From NCBI GenBank assembly GCA_038087015.1, contig JASBNA010000034.1:310001-374000 (forward strand): a stretch of DNA of 64,000 bases. Direction: 5' to 3'. The notes below the pieces were generated by a model. It had not been told where the DNA came from and did no database searches. It saw nothing but the letters and a program-made list of their open reading frames with translations. Shown piece after piece: positions 11,459-22,736 of this stretch. Made by a program: the position numbers and the translations under genes. Numbering within the stretch: the first letter of the stretch is position 1; the number at the start of each line of letters is the position of its first letter. The stretch comes from Cerrena zonata (lineage: Eukaryota > Basidiomycota > Agaricomycetes > Polyporales > Cerrenaceae).

Positions 11459-13187
11459 ATAGGCATCGTTGGCATCATATTGTCGTGGGCACTGACTTTT
11501 CTCGGCTTACGGAGATAACTATTTTTTAAAGTTTGCCATGTTGTGCACGATGTTGAACGACACTGGTAGCCGGCAGGAACCATACAATGGAGTTACCCGT
11601 TTGCTTTATCCGTTAACCGATCCGAGGTATTGAATAACATTTTTATTTGTCTGATCAAGGTGTTAGCATGTTCTACTATAGTATCTGGTATGTACCGCAG
11701 CAGTCATTAGCTCAGCCCCGATGTAAAAAGACCCGACGAGTTGTACCTGTAACTGCCGGCGGTCATCATACTATTTATAAATACAAAGCATGTGTAATAA
11801 TACACCTCGAATATACACATACATACCGTGACGTGAGTTGAGATGGTTCGACGATGAACATTGGATATCGGATATCGACTCCTCGGTGTGAGAGTCCTAT
11901 CAAAGAAGTTTCCCAAATCCGAGTAATTCCTTCCTGCGACCTTCGCTTACGAGCAAGGAGGCGTCCCAATCTGGTTCCTACGCAGAACATCCCTAAAACT
12001 GTCCTCCAAACACGCCACCATCTCCGGGTTTCATGGTGACAGAATTTGAGAAGGGCAAGAAGTCGAAAGCCCTTATAGTATGAGCGAAGCGAGCAATGGC
12101 CAAGAGAAGGCGAAAAGTGATGGTAGATGAAGTAGGTCAAACAGAATGGTCGGCGGTGTATGGTCATCTTTGTGCTCCTCTTCTCGTATTCTATTGCAGA
12201 TGCCGGAAAGTAATCGTCATCCCGTGCGTGCGGCGTCGACCGATAACGATTGGTGTCTGTCGAGGTGGCGAAGTCACTGCCGGACGCTGGTATGACAATA
12301 CTTGTATCGCCGTTCTATTATAGCTTGCGGGGCCGACTGTCGTGGTCTCGTGAGGTACCCCCTCTTCTACGTCTGAGAGTTTTTGGAACATCCAGTATGG
12401 AAAGAGAAGAGAAGATTTTCACTCGGATTGGCACTGTACCTGATCCCACTTTAACGATGTCATAATTCCCTTCCCTTCCCCTTAAAATCCTGAGCAACGC
12501 GCCCGGGGTCCGGAATGAAGAAGTCAGGGCATCACGCTCGACTCTAAGCGTTTGAAGAGGATAGTGGTTGGAGGTGTTATCAAGCACGCTCACAACTCCT
12601 CGTTCTATTTTCCTCCATAAGAATCGATCCACGGCCTCGAATCCTAAAGTGCGAAGGACTTCAGGAGTATGGGAGTGTCGATGTTGTAAAGTGGGCTGAT
12701 TTTAGATGGAATTTCGGACGAAGAAGAGAACCTGAAGACGGTGACCGATTGAAACGTGGGTCGAAGGCGTTGGAAGGGAATACTAATATTAGAGGAGCGT
12801 GCAGACTGAGTTCGGAAATGATGCGATAGTCGAGAGAAGATGGAGCTGTTGTGTAGTATTAGAATATTCCTTGAGAGACATCTTGTAATCGGTCCCTAGC
12901 CATCTGGAAGTAGAAGGAGAAGAGCGGGATGAAAGGGGAACGATGACGATGCTAACATGTGCTCGAGAAGTGGATTCGGAGGTTGGGCCGTGTTCAACAG
13001 GGACGCTGTCGACTGAAAAGGTTCATGAAATTTCAGAGTTATTCAGATTGAATAGGTAGTACATTTGTTCAAACTACAATGCGTACAGGTGCCTAGAGAA
13101 TTATGAAGAGAGCAGTGATTTGAGCATGATGGAAGCGATTGGGCTCAACGATTGGAAGTATATGAGGCGTGTAGATGTATTACTTTA
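11459..13187. other. Gene-poor region with an unassigned minus-strand coding-like stretch
   Basis: No complete gene can be built. On the minus strand, 12318-12632 (104 codons, containing GFEAVDRFLWRKIERG just upstream and in frame) reads like ordinary protein, and 11775-12167 is also open. Neither joins to a start codon, stop and splice sites convincingly. It may be a decayed gene or a gene of unknown family. Nothing is recognised on the plus strand. Confidence 0.4.
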
Positions 13188-13769
13188 CTAGATATCTTTG
13201 ACTGTTGGCTTGAACTGATCGAGGTCCATGATCCACGACTCTATCATCTCAGCGTAACGATCTGTGGCATCTTTGCTCTCCTTTTTAACTGTGCCCTCAA
13301 GATCGACCGGGACGGTCATCCATCGATTGCGGTCAAAAATGTCAACAGCATCGAGGATCCAAGTCCTGCAGCTACGCAAGGGGATCATAGACCTCAGCAA
13401 CGCGGGAGGCTTCCCCTCGTGTTCCTTGTAGAGTGCATCAAGCGTCGCGGCGAGAGTCTCGAGTCCAGGGTTGGTCCAACCCGACAGACGAAGGAAGGAA
13501 ACGTAGACGGTAGTAGGGTCTATACGAGCGAGGACAGTGGTGTCAGTGAGGGAGTTGCGGACAAAATATTCCCCGCTGTTTTCCTCGACAGTAGCCACAT
13601 TCCAATGCAGCTGGGTGATATTGCCTGTGGCGTCGGTAAAGAAGAACGACCAGTGCCAGGCGCCACGCTCAAAGTTCACCTCAGTGTTAGTATCGGGGAT
13701 GAGGATTGTCTGAGTGGCAATGTAGAGGGAGTTGGGCTGGAGTGCAACGCGGGCTGGAGGCATGTTCAA
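13188..13769 (-). CDS. Conserved fungal protein of unknown function (DUF7770-like)
   Basis: A single-exon gene for 193 aa, beginning MNMPPARVALQPNSLYIATQ. It has the WHWSFFF and YVSFLRLS strand-rich core and the PLRSCRTWILDAVDIFDR segment that I associate with a widespread, uncharacterised fungal family often found in multiple copies near other accessory genes. The DUF7770 label is from memory and should be treated as tentative. No signal peptide, membrane segment or catalytic motif is apparent. It is transcribed away from the nuclease/kinase gene, with only 100 bases between the two start codons, so the two probably share a promoter region. The antisense frame at 13152-13778 is a shadow. Confidence 0.7.
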   Translation of the reverse strand: MNMPPARVALQPNSLYIATQTILIPDTNTEVNFERGAWHWSFFFTDATGNITQLHWNVATVEENSGEYFVRNSLTDTTVLARIDPTTVYVSFLRLSGWTNPGLETLAATLDALYKEHEGKPPALLRSMIPLRSCRTWILDAVDIFDRNRWMTVPVDLEGTVKKESKDATDRYAEMIESWIMDLDQFKPTVKDI

Positions 13770-13869
13770 GTTGGTTGAGAACGTTGAGAGATGGATAAGT
13801 AACGCCTTGGTTCCTGTACTTCAGAGACTTGGATATCAGACTACTCCCTGCCCCAGGCCCAATACCATC
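13770..13869. promoter_or_regulatory. Compact bidirectional promoter
   Basis: Only 100 bases separate the divergent start codons of the DUF7770-like gene and the nuclease/kinase fusion gene. Any control elements for both must lie here or within the genes. No clear TATA box is visible. Confidence 0.45.
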
Positions 13870-15801
13870 ATGTACACTGGTCATCATGTACTGTCTCTTT
13901 TCTATTACCCCTCGGATGCACCACCAAGTATACTCGAAATCGAAAGCATTCAAGATGAGACTTGGTTGCTTCTCAGAGAGCGTGTGGCACATCTTTGCAC
14001 AGAATATCAATCACATATCGATGTAGCTGTCGTAGGTGAAGTCCTTCTTCAACGATATCTCTTATTCACACTACTGACGTGATATTGCCAGCCAATTATT
14101 GAATACGACAATGATCGCTTGGATTGTATCGTTCGGGACATAGAGCTCTGTGGTTCGCCCTATCCGCTGGCAAAGCTTCCCAACTTACTTAATCAAATTT
14201 TCTCCGATTTGCGCGATAATCCCAACAATGCCCGGATAGACATATTCATCTTGTCACGGGCTTGTCTACCTCGGGACACGCTGACTTCCCTCCAGACATT
14301 TCGTGAGTGCTACAATCCGAGCATTTATTTTAGTCTCGCAGATAAAGTACGCGAGTCCTCTGTTTCTACCCCCAGCACCGCCGCAAAGTTGTCAGCATAT
14401 GTCAAATCCCAGGCGAAATCCACCGAGCGTTTTTATGATGGACGCCATCCACATGGCCAGCCAAAAGACACTACCACTCTCCCCATCGACCTCTACTGTC
14501 CTGTCTTTGCACGCTTTCTTGCGAATCTACATGATCCCACAATTGTTCCGCCCACTACCCTCGTTGCGAGCGTGAGTACGTTCATGTTCGCCAGTGCAGC
14601 CATATTTGACATCGAGCGCGAGAGGCTAGAGGTAGTCAAGCACCACCTTCTATCGATTCTTGGTGAAAATTTTATCTCAACGTCGATGGGCAGGGCTAAT
14701 CCTGATGGAATAATATTGAGCGAAGTGATGGTTACAGACCTCAAAGCTGGTGTATTGCTTGCCCTTCTAGAAGGTAAAAATGAGAAAGGCAGAGGTGGCT
14801 GTGACTCTGGTACTCAGGGTCAGTTTGACTATAGGGAATTCATTAACTCAGAGGTATGGTTGTCAAAATGCATCGCTTATTCAAATTGAATAATGGTCAA
14901 TGTACAGGACCTAGAGGTGTGTCGTGGGCGGACATGTTGTCCTGACTTCTTGGTCACATTCAATGGTCCTACCGTTGAAGTTGCAGCAGCTATCCGAACG
15001 GACAAGTGGATTGTCCAACGCCTGCACTCTTGCGATTTCACTGGACAGGACACGTGTTTTTTTCGCTCAAAATCCCAAACAGTGGCTCGCTTTTTCTACA
15101 GCCTCAAACTTGTACTTCTGGACCTACGTCAATGGTATAGGGACAGTCTCGCTGTCGCTCCAATTACGACAAAGGACAGACCACATCCGCTCATGTTCCC
15201 TACTGTAACGTCATATGGCGAACTAAAAGTGTCCTTCGCGTATATCCGACAATTGCAATCGCACGCCCAGTGTACCACTTTTCTTGCACGACGAAGTGAC
15301 ACAGAAACGGAGATCGTGATCAAATTCGACGAGACCTACAACGAAACGGTGCACTGTTTACTCGCGGACCACGGCTATGCACCCAAACTACTCTACTATG
15401 GCTCTCCCTATCCTGATTTACATCACTACGGTTCATGCAAGATGGTTATCATTGAATACAGCACCCTACCAAACCTGCATGACACCCAAAGACTTACTCA
15501 GGCTGCATACGACAAGCTCTCAAGCGCCATCGCTCTGTTACATAGCAATAACTACGTACACGGCGACCTGCGGACACCTAACGTTCTGACGTCTGGATCA
15601 GACATCCATATAATCGACTTTGATTGGGCAGGTATAGCCGGTGAGGTGACATATCCTCCGTATTTGGACAAGTCTAAGCAGGGCAAGTGGGCACCGGGAG
15701 TCGATGATTTTGGATCCATTCAGAAAGAGCATGATGATTATATGCTAGTACATCACTTCCAGAGTTTGATCGATAAAGAAGGTGAACCCGCAGAAGCGTG
15801 A
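13870..15801 (+). CDS. PD-(D/E)XK-like domain fused to an atypical protein kinase domain
   Basis: Three exons (13870-14031, 14092-14853, 14908-15801) give a 605-aa protein; all junctions keep frame. Residues from about 230 to 340 contain ALLEGKNEKGRGGCDSGTQ, matching the E-x-K core of restriction-endonuclease-like folds, followed by a CCPDFLVTF/GPTVEVAAAI/DKWIVQRL strand series seen in this basidiomycete family. The C-terminal 200 residues are a minimal kinase: EIVIKFDE (VAIK-like Lys), a catalytic loop YVHGDLRTPNVL and HIIDFDWAGIAGE in place of DFG. A TYPPYLD motif follows. Such nuclease-plus-kinase architectures have been described among Crinkler/RHS-type effectors. The substrate is unknown, and enzymatic activity of either half is inferred only. 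It converges on FunK1 copy 1, with about 330 bases between stop codons. Confidence 0.8.
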
Positions 15802-16129
15802 ATGGGTTAACTTCCCAATCGTGTATCATGGAAAGACATCGGTTTGGTGTAGATCAGGAACTGTATACAGATTATAGTAATTATTAGTCTACTTTTGAGA
15901 CCTGCTTGGTCTCGTACTACCTTTGTTCCCCTTGAGCGAATGGTGAATACCCATGATTGGGGTACCATATTAGACGGACTTCACTCATTAGCGCGTTAGC
16001 TCTCGGTTAGCCATGAGCATTCTGGTTTGAGATGGGTGGCCGAGTTGGGAGATTGCAGCGAAACCATATCCTGCAGGGGCTGGAGCTGGCGATGTCGAAC
16101 CTTTCGACGATAGTAAGGTCTCTATTATA
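15802..16129. other. Convergent intergenic with FunK1 3' flank
   Basis: Bases 15862-15922 match 60599-60660 next to FunK1 copy 3 at about 80% identity, and 16008-16129 matches the 3' flank of FunK1 copy 2 (47715-47838). The stretch therefore belongs mostly to the duplicated FunK1 unit. Confidence 0.6.
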
Positions 16130-18929
16130 TTACCTCCATGGGGGACGCTTGTTCTGTCTGTCGTGTTTCTTGTTGGGTTGCGCTTGCTTTTCCGACTGCT
16201 TCGGAGCAGGTTGTTTGGCAGCCTTCTTCGGGCGTCGAGCACGAGCCTTGGGAGGAGGTGGTGGTGGAGGGGGATTCGCTTTCGCCTTCGTTCGTGAACG
16301 TAGACCATAATTGTGGTTGACGTCCTGCATCGAAACATCCTGCAACGACTTCTTGGGAGCACTCTTGCTATTCCTCGACCCGTTGGATTTGGTCTTGGAC
16401 TTGGTCTTCGATCGCGTCTGGTAACGGTGTTCACCAACAGCCTGAGGAGGCTGCTCTGAATCTTCGCGAGGTGGCATCTCAGTCCTTGCCCTCTTCACAA
16501 ATTTCCTCTTTTCCTCAACCTGAACGTTCTCACTAACTTCATCAGCACGTCTCTTCGTAGAGCTATGGCTAGAACCTGAGGCCAATACAGAAGAAAGGTG
16601 CGAGGGACCTGCAGGTAACGTCTTCGGCTTGGTTAGCTGAGCAGCGGAAGCTTGTTCCTGGATAGTACGGTACGATGCTGTCTTCGCTTCCAGGCGTTTT
16701 TGCTCTGCTTGCTTCTTGTTGGTTTTGTCCACAGGGTTAGCACGGCGGTCGTCGACCCAACTATCCATCGCCAAGGCCTCGTCAAACAATTGTAGGAAGG
16801 GATCAACAGTGCGAAGTCGGTCTTCCAACGCTTTGAGTTTTTCTGGGGCTTTTGGCTGCTTGTCTCGTACCTTGCGCCGGAGGCTGTTGAGTTTGGCCAG
16901 AATGCGACTGAGAGATTGAAGGAGGTGGTTCAATGGAGCAGACTTCCATTCGTAGCGGGAAAGTTCGCCATTGGAAAGGAGGCTAGTTTTCCCGTTGCCG
17001 CCGAGTGCATAGTAGTTCCCATCCGCGAACTTTGTTTCGGTATATTCGTTGAAGATTCCAAAGTCGGGTTCGAGTGAGCCCTCGTCGAGTTCAAAGTGGA
17101 TGTAAGACACATAGAGCAGAAGCCAGAAGGAAGATTCCAAGTCATCCAAGAGATCATGGCTCTTCTTTGGATGTCGAAGCAAGGCTACAGAGATGAATTG
17201 CCAGGTACCCTGCGCTCGGTGTCAATAACAGGTATATAGAAGTCGACAATGTATATCTGTCACTCACTGTTCGGTATGCATGACCTTTGCCGTGTCGAAC
17301 TACCTTCACGGCATGATCCCAATCATTGAGAACACCTCTGCCGTTCTCATCAATCATCACATTCCCCGTGCTGACATCACGATGGTTATACTCCGCTACA
17401 TGATATGAAACCTTGAGGGCTATATCAAACGTGAGTAAGTGTGGAGTACATGAGTATGAGATTACTAGCCTTCCACTACGTCTCGAACGGCTTGTGTGGC
17501 CTCCTTCGAACACCGAGCAGTATTCAGAGGATAAGCGAGCTCCTGGACAACACGGTGATGGATCAACTTCCGTAGACGATCGCAGGGAAGACGCCATTCC
17601 GGTTTGTCTACGTTATCGGACCAGACCTGAGTAAAAGTGATTTGAGGCTCTCCAGAACCCTTGCTCGTCACATCTCCAGCAGCCAGCACAATAGGTAAGA
17701 ACGGTACACCGCACTTGATCAGTTCTTCGTAGATCTCAGCCTCCGACGCATAGTCCTCATCTTCTGTCCGCCACGAGTCCTTGAAGAAGACCAGTCGACG
17801 CTCCTTCATATCGAATGCCGTGTACGCTCGTGTTGCTCGACCACAGGCAGAGTCAGAAGAATCCAGGAAGGGCATTTTGACGATTAGATTGTGGGGCCCG
17901 TCTTTCATCTCGACACGAATCTTGCATACGGGGTACGGGTGAGCAGGATTCTCCTCGGGGAGCATGAAGCTGACGTCGCGGGGCAGTGAGTCTACAATAA
18001 AATTGTCAACCGCATCGGCAAGATACTTGGTCTCCTCAAGAGTAGCACGCTTCACAGTAGTGTCGTAGCCTTGCTCCTCTAGGGACAGGTGAGCATAGCA
18101 CCAGAAGAACGCTGCCAAGAGTTCCGGTTCATCGTGAAAGTTGAATAGTGCAGTGACAACACATCCAGAGCGGTCCCATCGGAACAAACGAGCATACTGG
18201 CCACAGATCAGGAACGAGAACGAGAAGCATCTGTGTTGGAAGGAGTGCAGGGTAGCCGTGTACGAGATCAGCTGGCCACGGGTGGACGCGCTCTGGCCGG
18301 TGACCTTCTCGAGCGGATTCAGGGTCTTGTCCGATTCCTCGGTGTCGAAGAACGCGTCCGCAATCTTGCTGGCTTTTCCCTCTCCAGGAAATTCCATATT
18401 GCTGAAGTCGAGTTTATCCTTGATTCTCGTGCCGCGACACAGAGCCCAGTCGGGACGTATTTCGATACCATTCTCGTCGACCCTATTAGAGACATCGGCC
18501 AGCGTGTATCCAGGGCAGACTCCAGAATCATTGATAGCATCACACTACAAAGGGATAAAGGATACCCTGTCTCAGTATCTTGTGAATGAGATGGGTAGGA
18601 GGAGAGTCACGTACAAGTTCTTGGTACATCCCTCTTTCTAATCCTTCGTATGGTACGCTAGTGAAGTCGACTTTAGGGGCAGGTTCAAAATCATCCATTT
18701 GCATGAATTCCTTGAGAAATTCGCGAGGAGGCATAGGTCCAATAAAGTTGCCGGTCATCTCGCTGACTTGGAGTTTGCGAAGTTCGGCGTTCTCAATGAG
18801 TTGGTGGGCCCAGCGGGTTAGCCCGTGACAGACAAGTTTACAGGGGGTACCAGGGCGAGGTAGAGGGTCTTCGGCAGCAGCAGAGAGTCCGAGATCCAAG
18901 GGAGGAGGAGCATTAGCACGGTAGGCCAT
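16130..18929 (-). CDS. FunK1-type fungal protein kinase, copy 1 (intact)
   Basis: Exons on the minus strand: 18929-18615, 18544-17470, 17419-17268 and 17209-16130, together 874 codons (873 aa). The kinase has EAEIYEEL (alpha-C Glu), RLVFFKDSWR (ATP-binding Lys), HRDVSTGNVMI (catalytic loop, FunK1 HRDxSxGN type) and VLNDWDHA instead of DFG. This matches the fungal-type kinase family PF17667, expanded in mushroom-forming fungi and of unknown substrate. The C-terminal 200 residues are a disordered, basic tail with two related repeats (HRYQTRSKTKS, HNYGLRSRTKA), a run of eight prolines and a Lys/Arg end (NKRPPWR), suggesting nuclear localisation. The second intron must begin with GC (GCTAGT, 17469 downwards); no GT donor restores the frame. 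It lies in a 3.4-kb unit repeated inverted at 44.4-47.8 kb. Confidence 0.9.
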
Positions 18930-18991
18930 GATAGCGGGGGGACACAGAGCGAGAGAATAGACATACCGGGATGATTTCTTTGGACGTGGAG

Positions 18992-18999
18992 TTTATAAA
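18992..18999 (-). promoter_or_regulatory. TATA box of FunK1 copy 1
   Basis: The palindromic TTTATAAA lies about 63 bases upstream of the ATG. The same element is at the matching place in copy 3 (63985-63992) but is mutated to TACATAAA in copy 2 (44846-44853). Confidence 0.6.
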
Positions 19000-19392
19000 G
19001 GGTTCAGAATGTCAATGCCTGTGCTGTGGGTTGCGTAGCTGTGGCGGACAATGACAATGGGAACACGAGGATTGACCTGATTGACCTCGGCTAAGGTCAA
19101 AGGACGATATTGATAAGTGGCTTAAAGTCAAAGAGACGACAGTCAATAAGAAGTTCCTAATTTAACATTTGTTACAACTCTTACCCTTGTTACTAGGTTG
19201 AAGTTCCGCTGGTACCCTGAACAAAAGGAATGTCTCAGACAGACGCGTGTCGCACGTGTGGTCAATAGATATGGTAACGCTTATGTCATGAGGTGGCCAA
19301 GCATGGACCCACAGCCTGAATGACATAGCGATAACAGACCGAATCCTAGAGTAGGTAACTCCGTCATTTGGGCTAATAAAACTCCAAGTTAA

Positions 19393-19827
19393 CATTGAAT
19401 ATATCTGTCTGTAGAAGAACAAATGAACGACAGAGAGTCAACATTTGGGCTCTAGGGTACAAAATACTTACAGTGAATTGACTTGATTTGAGATAATCAT
19501 TGGGAGTAGAAGGTTGGGTATGGTAAGCCACCCTGTCTGTTACTAGATTGACTGTCACCGACGGAATATTCCAAGCCTTAAGCTTTTATCGCGCCTTGAA
19601 AGTAGTAAGTACTGTCTTGAGGCGGCAGCTCAGCGCTCAATATTCAATATTGAAAAGATCGGACACTCTTACAACGTGGCCGATAAGATAAGATCCACTA
19701 TCCATTTGGAACAATATAAAAACGGTTGAGCTTCTCTATATGAAGGAACTATCTTCCGAAAGTCATAGAGGCTGGAAACGAGCCTAGCCTATTGACCTTC
19801 ATAATTTCGCAGTAACAATGTACAATT
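19393..19827. other. Intergenic
   Basis: Spacer between the FunK1 unit and the DUF302-like gene. A TATAAAAA-like sequence faces the plus strand near 19715, but no plus-strand gene follows. Confidence 0.4.
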
Positions 19828-20421
19828 CTACAACTTGCTGTGAGACAACACTCTCCTGATCAACCCCTCAAGCTTGTCATCCAATGCCTTTGTCGCCTCC
19901 CTAAGCTCTTCATTTCCGTTCGAGAACATGGTTGAAGCAGCTGAATCATAAGTAATACGTGTTCCTCCGCCGCCCTCTATTTCCTCGATTAGAATCTTGG
20001 GCGGAATGTGCAATCCTGCACCTAGGTTGTGTTGTAGCATGGTCTGGGCGATGAGTGGATTGCCGATCATATAGATGTGTGTCTCTGGAAAGGTGCGTTT
20101 CCCCTCGAAATAGACGTTTAACCACTTGCTGTGTGACCCTGCGGAGAAGAACCTACATACTTCTTTGAGTATACTTCTCGAGTTATGCCTAGGCACTCAC
20201 AGAAAGTCTCGGGTACCCTCCGTCAGCTTATTCAAGCCCTCTTCAAGGCTCTTCTTGCTATCCGTCGAATTCAAAAAATTTCTTAGCTCCAGCCCACACC
20301 CCGACCTGTTCACCTCTAGATCCAACAGGGCAATGACATCCTTGATGTGCTTGCCTGAGGTGAATGTAACACGATGAGCGGTGTATGCCTGAGACGCATT
20401 TGTCACCTCATAGTTAGACAT
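19828..20421 (-). CDS. DUF302 / TT1751-like domain protein
   Basis: Two exons (20421-20201 and 20152-19828) encode 181 aa. The start at 20421 (MSNYEVTNASQAYTAHRVTF) is preferred over an in-frame ATG 90 bases upstream, because homologous domains begin at about this point. The second half fits the DUF302 pattern: IYMIGNPLIAQTMLQ, then a Gly-rich LGAGLHIPPKILIEEIEG and TRITYDSAASTM. DUF302 domains occur in bacteria and fungi; the function is unknown and ligand binding has been suggested. No signal peptide or membrane segment is visible. Assignment rests on the GNP...LPPKIL...Y pattern and is moderate. Confidence 0.65.
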
Positions 20422-20965
20422 TGTACGTGTACGAAGGTTACTATTGCTGAGGAACGGTGTGAGAACAGTGAGAGTAAGAGTGATTCCAACTCCTGATTTA
20501 TACACTAGCATCGGCTTGGTGATGTTCTACCCGTATCAGGTATTACTAACTACTCTTCATGTTTCCCAACTCTAGAATGCAATGCCCTTCGGCGAATAAT
20601 CACCTATTGGTAAGGTGTTCGGCCAGTATGGTCCTACTGTAATCTGTCCACGTTAGAGACGAAACCTCTGCACAAGTCAGAAAATCCAGTTCTCAGGCTG
20701 CCCATCGTGACTAAGTTACAAAATAGAGTTTCGATTTTGGGCGAGACATAGATCTTTATAGGTCGTAAAACCTGTTTGTCAGTGCCCACACCTCACTCAA
20801 ATGTCGTTTTTACAATGTATCTTCACAGTGAACTCGCAACCATAAGATCATCAGAAAGAGGGCTGAACGCATCCGAGTCGATGTTCATACAAATACAACA
20901 GTTGTGCACGCCATACCCGGTATCCTTCCATCATACACCAAACAGCACCTGTCTCTCGTATACTC
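20422..20965. other. Intergenic
   Basis: No gene or RNA is supported. This is the upstream region of the DUF302-like gene and the downstream region of the next minus-strand gene. Confidence 0.4.
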
Positions 20966-21754
20966 TCAACCCAACCCGACCACCATCGACGCGATCGACG
21001 GGTACGTGTCCCGTTTGCCAACGTAAACCCTCTTCATCGTCCTCCCCTTGGTAGAAGGAGAGCCTTGCGGCAACCCTCTCAGTGGCGCGGGGGGTAAAGG
21101 TAATGGCCGATTGCGGTTAAACAATGCGAAACTCGAAGTCCGCGAGGAGGGTTTCTCAAAGCTTGGAACAGGTTTTCGTGGTAGTTTGCGACGGAGTAAT
21201 GGGCGCGGACCTTTGGGTGAGATGGGTGTAACGAGGCGAATGGTAGGTTTACGACGTAGCTCAGCTGCATCGTCTGTCACGTTCGTAACATCGAGAACCT
21301 CGACATTGTGTTCGGAGTTGGTTTCAGAATGGGTAGGTGATGCAGTCTGCGGAGTGTTCTTGCCTGTCGAGAGGGGAGTTGTTAAGACGGTATGTCTTTC
21401 GAGTGGTAAGTGGCAAGGGTCTAGCATGGGTTCGATCGTGTTCGGGGTATATTGTGACAATAACAAGTTAATCTCCTCCACTAACTTGTCTTGGTCGACT
21501 AATGGTGTTTCGCCTTCCGTTAGGAAAGGCATATAAAGGCCATCATAGTCAACATCCTCTTCGATAACACCTGTTACATCAAGTTCGGCTTCCGACGTCA
21601 TCGCGATGTGAGTGACGGGCTCTCGTTCGTGTTCGTGTTCTTGTTCTTGTATAGGCGGGTCCTTGGACGCATTGATAGTTCTGTGGTTTAAATATTCGAA
21701 AACGACGTCCAGCGGCCACATAGTGGTCAGAATCCACATCGAGTGGTTAGACAA
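20966..21754 (-). CDS. Hypothetical low-complexity protein
   Basis: A single open frame of 262 aa with biased composition: an acidic middle (VIEEDVDYDGLYMPFLTEGE), then Ser/Thr/Pro-rich stretches and a basic, proline-rich end (LLRRKLPRKPVP, NRPLPLPPAPLRGLPQG). An EQEHEHERE repeat lies near residue 40. No domain is recognised; the protein is probably intrinsically disordered. The SPTKG/RKPTIRLVTPISPKG segments resemble proline-directed kinase sites. An unrecognised intron near the N-terminus is possible, so the start is uncertain. The long antisense frame at 21048-21536 is treated as a shadow because it lacks protein-like composition. Confidence 0.5.
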   Translation of the reverse strand: MSNHSMWILTTMWPLDVVFEYLNHRTINASKDPPIQEQEHEHEREPVTHIAMTSEAELDVTGVIEEDVDYDGLYMPFLTEGETPLVDQDKLVEEINLLLSQYTPNTIEPMLDPCHLPLERHTVLTTPLSTGKNTPQTASPTHSETNSEHNVEVLDVTNVTDDAAELRRKPTIRLVTPISPKGPRPLLRRKLPRKPVPSFEKPSSRTSSFALFNRNRPLPLPPAPLRGLPQGSPSTKGRTMKRVYVGKRDTYPSIASMVVGLG

Positions 21755-22640
21755 TGGAGAATGCTAGTGCAGAGTGGTAGGTAGTCAAAGGGAAAGATGA
21801 GTGCCTCATGTCGATTTGGCCTCCTACGTCACGAGACGGAGACAAAGGTGGCTAATTCATATTTTGAACGAAGATCCTTTGTACCGAGATAAGTCTGTTA
21901 CGGGGATGTGCTGAGTTCCGATGAAATCGAGGAGGTTTCGGTCGCTATTGGTCGCCAAGATCCTAGGTCAAATGATGCAGTACGTATAACGTATTTGGAT
22001 TGGGGCGTAGCACAGTTGACAGAGACTGGAAGAATAAGCGAGATGGGTCTATGAGAACAAAGAGCTCGCGAATGTTCCATGGACGCGACTATGATGCAGA
22101 TAAGATTGAGTATAAGTATGCTCCGTCGTAAAGGTATCTGATAAAGGAACGTGAATCGATGAGAAAGTATGGCACCCTGTAACCAGTATACCGTGCATTT
22201 GAAAATATTGAAATATTGAGCACGTTGAACTTGTAGCTTGAAGTGAGGCTCGAGGATGAGTGAGCCTTCTTATTTCCGATGTCGTCACCACTTTTGAGCA
22301 TCGGCAACTACCGAACTTATCGAAATGGCCCCTTTTGGAAGGTGTTGATGTTGGTATTGAAATGAAGTTAGATAGTGTGATACTCATTCGATCATCTTTA
22401 TTTTCCCACCAAGTATAGTAGGATAACTAGTTTTTGTTTTTTGAGAGCCCGTAACGAGTCAACTCTGAAATATTACTGAGGGAAAACAGTCGAAGGTGCT
22501 ATGGTCTAGTCCGGCATTATATGACGTCATTCGAATCAACCAACCCTCTTGTCCCGACGAAGAAACATAACATTTATTCGTTTACATGTTCCTTTTAATC
22601 ATACTGTGCAAAAGTTCTTATCATATCAATATTCGATCCG
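21755..22640. other. Intergenic
   Basis: No gene is supported. Two overlapping minus-strand frames at 22049-22387 lack recognisable features. Confidence 0.4.
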
Positions 22641-22736
22641 AACATTATGATTCTCCAGGTAACATTAGACGTTCTGAGGCTAAACACCTATAATAATGTA
22701 ACTTTTATCCACAAGACAATCACCAACACCCACGAT

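Larger units (their letters stand above)
16008..19392. repeat. 3.4-kb FunK1 duplication unit A (inverted relative to unit B)
   Basis: This block is homologous, in inverted orientation, to 44443-47838. Homology covers about 460 bases of 5' flank, the whole gene including introns, and about 120 bases of 3' flank, and it stops abruptly at both ends. The 5' flank carries a long shared stretch (for example around 19240-19360 against 44480-44600). No terminal inverted repeats or obvious target-site duplications were seen at the edges, so segmental duplication is favoured over transposition. Confidence 0.8.

Noticed and set aside
13152..13778. 208-codon plus-strand frame
   Set aside because: Antisense shadow of the DUF7770-like gene, which has protein-like composition and a clean start and stop.
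18141..18641. Plus-strand frame of 166 codons in FunK1 copy 1 (also seen at 63119-63619 and, reversed, 45017-45475)
   Set aside because: It is antisense to conserved FunK1 exons and is repeated only because the kinase is repeated.
16008..19392. FunK1 unit as a DNA transposon
   Set aside because: No terminal inverted repeats, target-site duplications, or transposase were found; duplication breakpoints look irregular.
21048..21536. Long plus-strand frame antisense to the low-complexity hypothetical gene
   Set aside because: Composition is unlike protein (mirror of Pro/Ser-rich coding), no motif, and it is fully antisense to a better frame.
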